A stretch of DNA of 6,382 nt from Candidatus Saccharimonadales bacterium. Its GTDB lineage: Bacteria > Patescibacteriota > Saccharimonadia > UBA4664 > SCTI01. The position numbers and the translations under genes were made by a program. Position 1 is the first letter of the stretch, and each line of letters opens with the position of its first letter. Below are positions 5,771 to 6,382 of this stretch, piece by piece. The stretch covers positions 1 through 6,382 of the forward strand of contig JASLFZ010000039.1 of the NCBI GenBank assembly GCA_030150485.1. The letters run 5' to 3'. Under the pieces are notes generated by a model, which had not been told where the DNA came from, ran no database searches, and saw nothing but the letters and a program-made list of their open reading frames with translations.

Positions 5771-5800
5771 ATACTAACCGAACATAAACCGAACTGTCAA
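5771..5800 (-). promoter_or_regulatory. recA promoter with perfect -35
   Basis: On the minus strand, TTGACA (5800-5795) is followed by an 18-bp spacer and TAGTAT (5776-5771). The -35 is a perfect consensus match and the -10 matches in four of six positions. Transcription should start near 5764, leaving a leader of about 80 nt. The spacer is almost entirely filled by two direct copies of GTTCGGTT, the expected position for a repressor that blocks RNA polymerase. Confidence 0.75.
5776..5794 (-). promoter_or_regulatory. Direct-repeat operator GTTC-N7-GTTC (SOS/LexA-box-like)
   Basis: AACCGAAC occurs at 5776-5783 and 5787-5794 on the plus strand. On the recA strand this is GTTCGGTT-TAT-GTTCGGTT, with an 11-bp period, so both copies face the same side of the helix. 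It contains GTTC-N7-GTTC, the direct-repeat LexA box described for alphaproteobacteria. The Gram-positive palindrome CGAAC-N4-GTTCG is absent. Location between -35 and -10 of recA supports an operator role. No lexA gene is in the window, so the regulator's identity is inferred. Confidence 0.65.
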
Positions 5801-5805
5801 GTCGC

Positions 5806-5833
5806 TTGTGTTTTTGAGATTTCGCAGTATTAT
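5806..5833 (+). promoter_or_regulatory. Putative promoter of the small gene divergent from recA
   Basis: TTGTGT (5806-5811), a 16-bp spacer and TATTAT (5828-5833) point towards the small gene at 5864. The -10 matches in five of six positions and the -35 in only three. The -35 lies 11 bp from the direct-repeat operator, so the same regulator could affect both directions. Confidence 0.45.
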
Positions 5834-5863
5834 CAGAGCAGCCCACTACAAGAAGGGAGTACC

Positions 5864-6121
5864 ATGGCAAGCTGCATAGTGACCATCGCCGAGATGCGCG
5901 AGCATCCGGCTCTCGGCACCGCGTGCCTGAACTTGATGAAGTACCTCGCCGACACGCGGACCGACCAGAACCTGAGCCGCACGAACGCCAAGCGCGTCGT
6001 GAAAGAAATGGTGCGCTCCGCAGAGCTTCAGCAAAAACGTTCAAGGAGGGCTGCGGGGATTTCTCCACGCACTCGCTCACCTAACCGTCGCCCCCAGCTA
6101 CGCCACAGCATTGCACCATAA
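5864..6121 (+). CDS. Small protein of unknown family, possibly frameshifted
   Basis: I do not recognise this 85-residue product. It starts at ATG 5864 behind a good Shine-Dalgarno (AAGGGAG, 5853-5859), lies downstream of a plausible promoter and is followed by a strong intrinsic terminator 20 bp after its stop, so an expressed unit is well supported. Residues 1 to about 57 are a mixed, probably helical sequence (IAEMREHPALGTACLNLMKY, then SRTNAKRVVKEMVRSAELQQ) with cysteines at 4 and 21. In codons 2-56, 47 of 55 end in G or C, far more than in the neighbouring genes. From about 6038 the same frame becomes Arg/Pro/Ser-rich with only 13 of 27 such codons, whereas the -1 frame (6037-6081, then TAA) has 14 of 15. 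The real protein may therefore be about 73 residues, ending TFKEGCGDFSTHSLT, with an indel in the A5 run at 6033-6037. A transferred gene or structured RNA is possible. Confidence 0.55.
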   Translation: MASCIVTIAEMREHPALGTACLNLMKYLADTRTDQNLSRTNAKRVVKEMVRSAELQQKRSRRAAGISPRTRSPNRRPQLRHSIAP

Positions 6122-6141
6122 AAGGCAGCGACACACCCCAT

Positions 6142-6177
6142 GGGGCTCAGGCACGGATGCCTGGGTCCCGCTTTTTT
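6142..6177 (+). terminator. Strong intrinsic terminator after the small gene
   Basis: GGGGCTCAGGCA (6142-6153) pairs over 12 bp, including two G-T wobbles, with TGCCTGGGTCCC (6158-6169) around a CGGA loop. A run of six T follows at 6172-6177. This is a textbook plus-strand terminator for a transcript of roughly 340 nt starting near 5840. Its T-run overlaps the stop codon of the convergent yajQ. On the minus strand no T-run follows the stem, so it should act mainly in one direction. Confidence 0.9.
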
Positions 6178-6382
6178 ACCGGTAGTTTTGAAAGTCGAGC
6201 GGGAATTCGAGATCTTGAGCCTTAAGGAGTGCCATTATCCCCTGCAAATCATCTTTACTCGTGCTCGAAACGCGCACCATATCGCCCTGGATCTGAGCCT
6301 TTGCCTTAGGATATGAGTCGCGAATCAGCTTAGTAAGCTTTTTGGCCTTATCCTGGTCAAGGCCCTTTTTAAAGGGGACGCT
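6176..6382 (-). CDS. yajQ: YajQ-family nucleotide-binding protein (UPF0234), N-terminal part outside the window
   Basis: This is the last 68 residues of a YajQ/UPF0234 protein, normally about 160 residues. The frame is open to the window edge and ends at TAA (6176-6178). The diagnostic C-terminal segments are IRDSYPKAKAQIQGDMVRVS, then SKDDLQGIMALLK and DLEFPLDFQNYR, which correspond to the family's KVQAQIQGDxVRVTGKKRDDLQ-type region and its Pro-Leu-x-Phe-x-Asn-Phe/Tyr-Arg end. YajQ proteins have a duplicated ferredoxin-like fold and bind nucleotides or RNA. Some members bind cyclic di-GMP, which cannot be judged from this fragment. It is convergent with the small gene at 5864, and its stop lies inside the T-run of that gene's terminator. 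The start and promoter are beyond position 6382. Confidence 0.93.
   Translation of the reverse strand, partial: SVPFKKGLDQDKAKKLTKLIRDSYPKAKAQIQGDMVRVSSTSKDDLQGIMALLKAQDLEFPLDFQNYR

Noticed and set aside
5777..5794. Gram-positive SOS box (CGAAC-N4-GTTCG)
   Set aside because: CGAAC half-sites are present but both point the same way. No GTTCG partner lies at the required spacing, so it is a direct repeat and not this palindrome.
5769..6080. 103-residue minus-strand frame opposite the small gene
   Set aside because: It is Ser/Arg/Cys-rich, lacks a Shine-Dalgarno, runs through the recA operator and divergent promoter, and opposes a unit with promoter and terminator on the other strand.
6137..6146. 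CCCCATGGGG palindrome just before the terminator
   Set aside because: Its right half is used in the much longer terminator stem, and its own loop would be too small to form a hairpin.

Overview
The window is bacterial chromosome of roughly balanced base composition, densely packed with core information-processing genes. The order rpsF-ssb-rpsR is typical of Gram-positive-like and candidate-phylum bacteria and differs from the usual proteobacterial rpsF-rpsR-rplI layout. Small ribosomal proteins, an EF-P with arginine at the loop tip in an MGRGG context, tight gene overlaps and a tandem PRC-barrel protein beside the ribosomal operon together suggest a Patescibacteria/CPR member, perhaps Saccharibacteria-like. 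This placement is an inference from protein style and gene order, not a proven assignment.

Layout. Positions 1-846 (+) hold the 3' part of ychF, a ribosome-associated ATPase. It converges on, and overlaps by 4 bases, the end of a five-gene minus-strand operon read from 3209 down to 843: rpsF (bS6), ssb, rpsR (bS18), efp (EF-P) and tlyA (S4-domain rRNA methyltransferase). The junctions are one-base TAATG overlaps, a 9-bp gap with a strong Shine-Dalgarno, or a 2-bp gap. The operon has a good sigma-70-type promoter (TTGATT-17-TATAGT) and a leader of about 75 nt with competing inverted repeats. Divergent from it is a tandem PRC-barrel protein (3364-3891, +), probably read from a leaderless mRNA. 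Positions 3892-4016 hold a plausible promoter and a possible 25-residue hydrophobic peptide. Then recA-recX lies on the minus strand (5685 down to 4009).

The recA promoter is the most informative control element. A consensus -35 (TTGACA) and a -10 are separated by 18 bp, and that spacer contains two direct copies of GTTCGGTT, 11 bp apart. This gives GTTC-N7-GTTC, the form of LexA box known from alphaproteobacteria, in a locus that otherwise does not look alphaproteobacterial. Divergent from recA is a small gene of unknown family (5864-6121, +) with its own promoter, Shine-Dalgarno and strong intrinsic terminator (6142-6177). Its third-position GC bias jumps to another frame near an A5 run at 6033, suggesting an indel or frameshift. 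The window closes with the C-terminal part of yajQ on the minus strand (6176-6382).

Together the genes cover translation (S6, S18, EF-P, TlyA, YchF) and DNA repair and single-strand DNA handling (SSB, RecA, RecX), plus two small unexplained transcription units. I saw no tRNA, rRNA, CRISPR array or insertion sequence.
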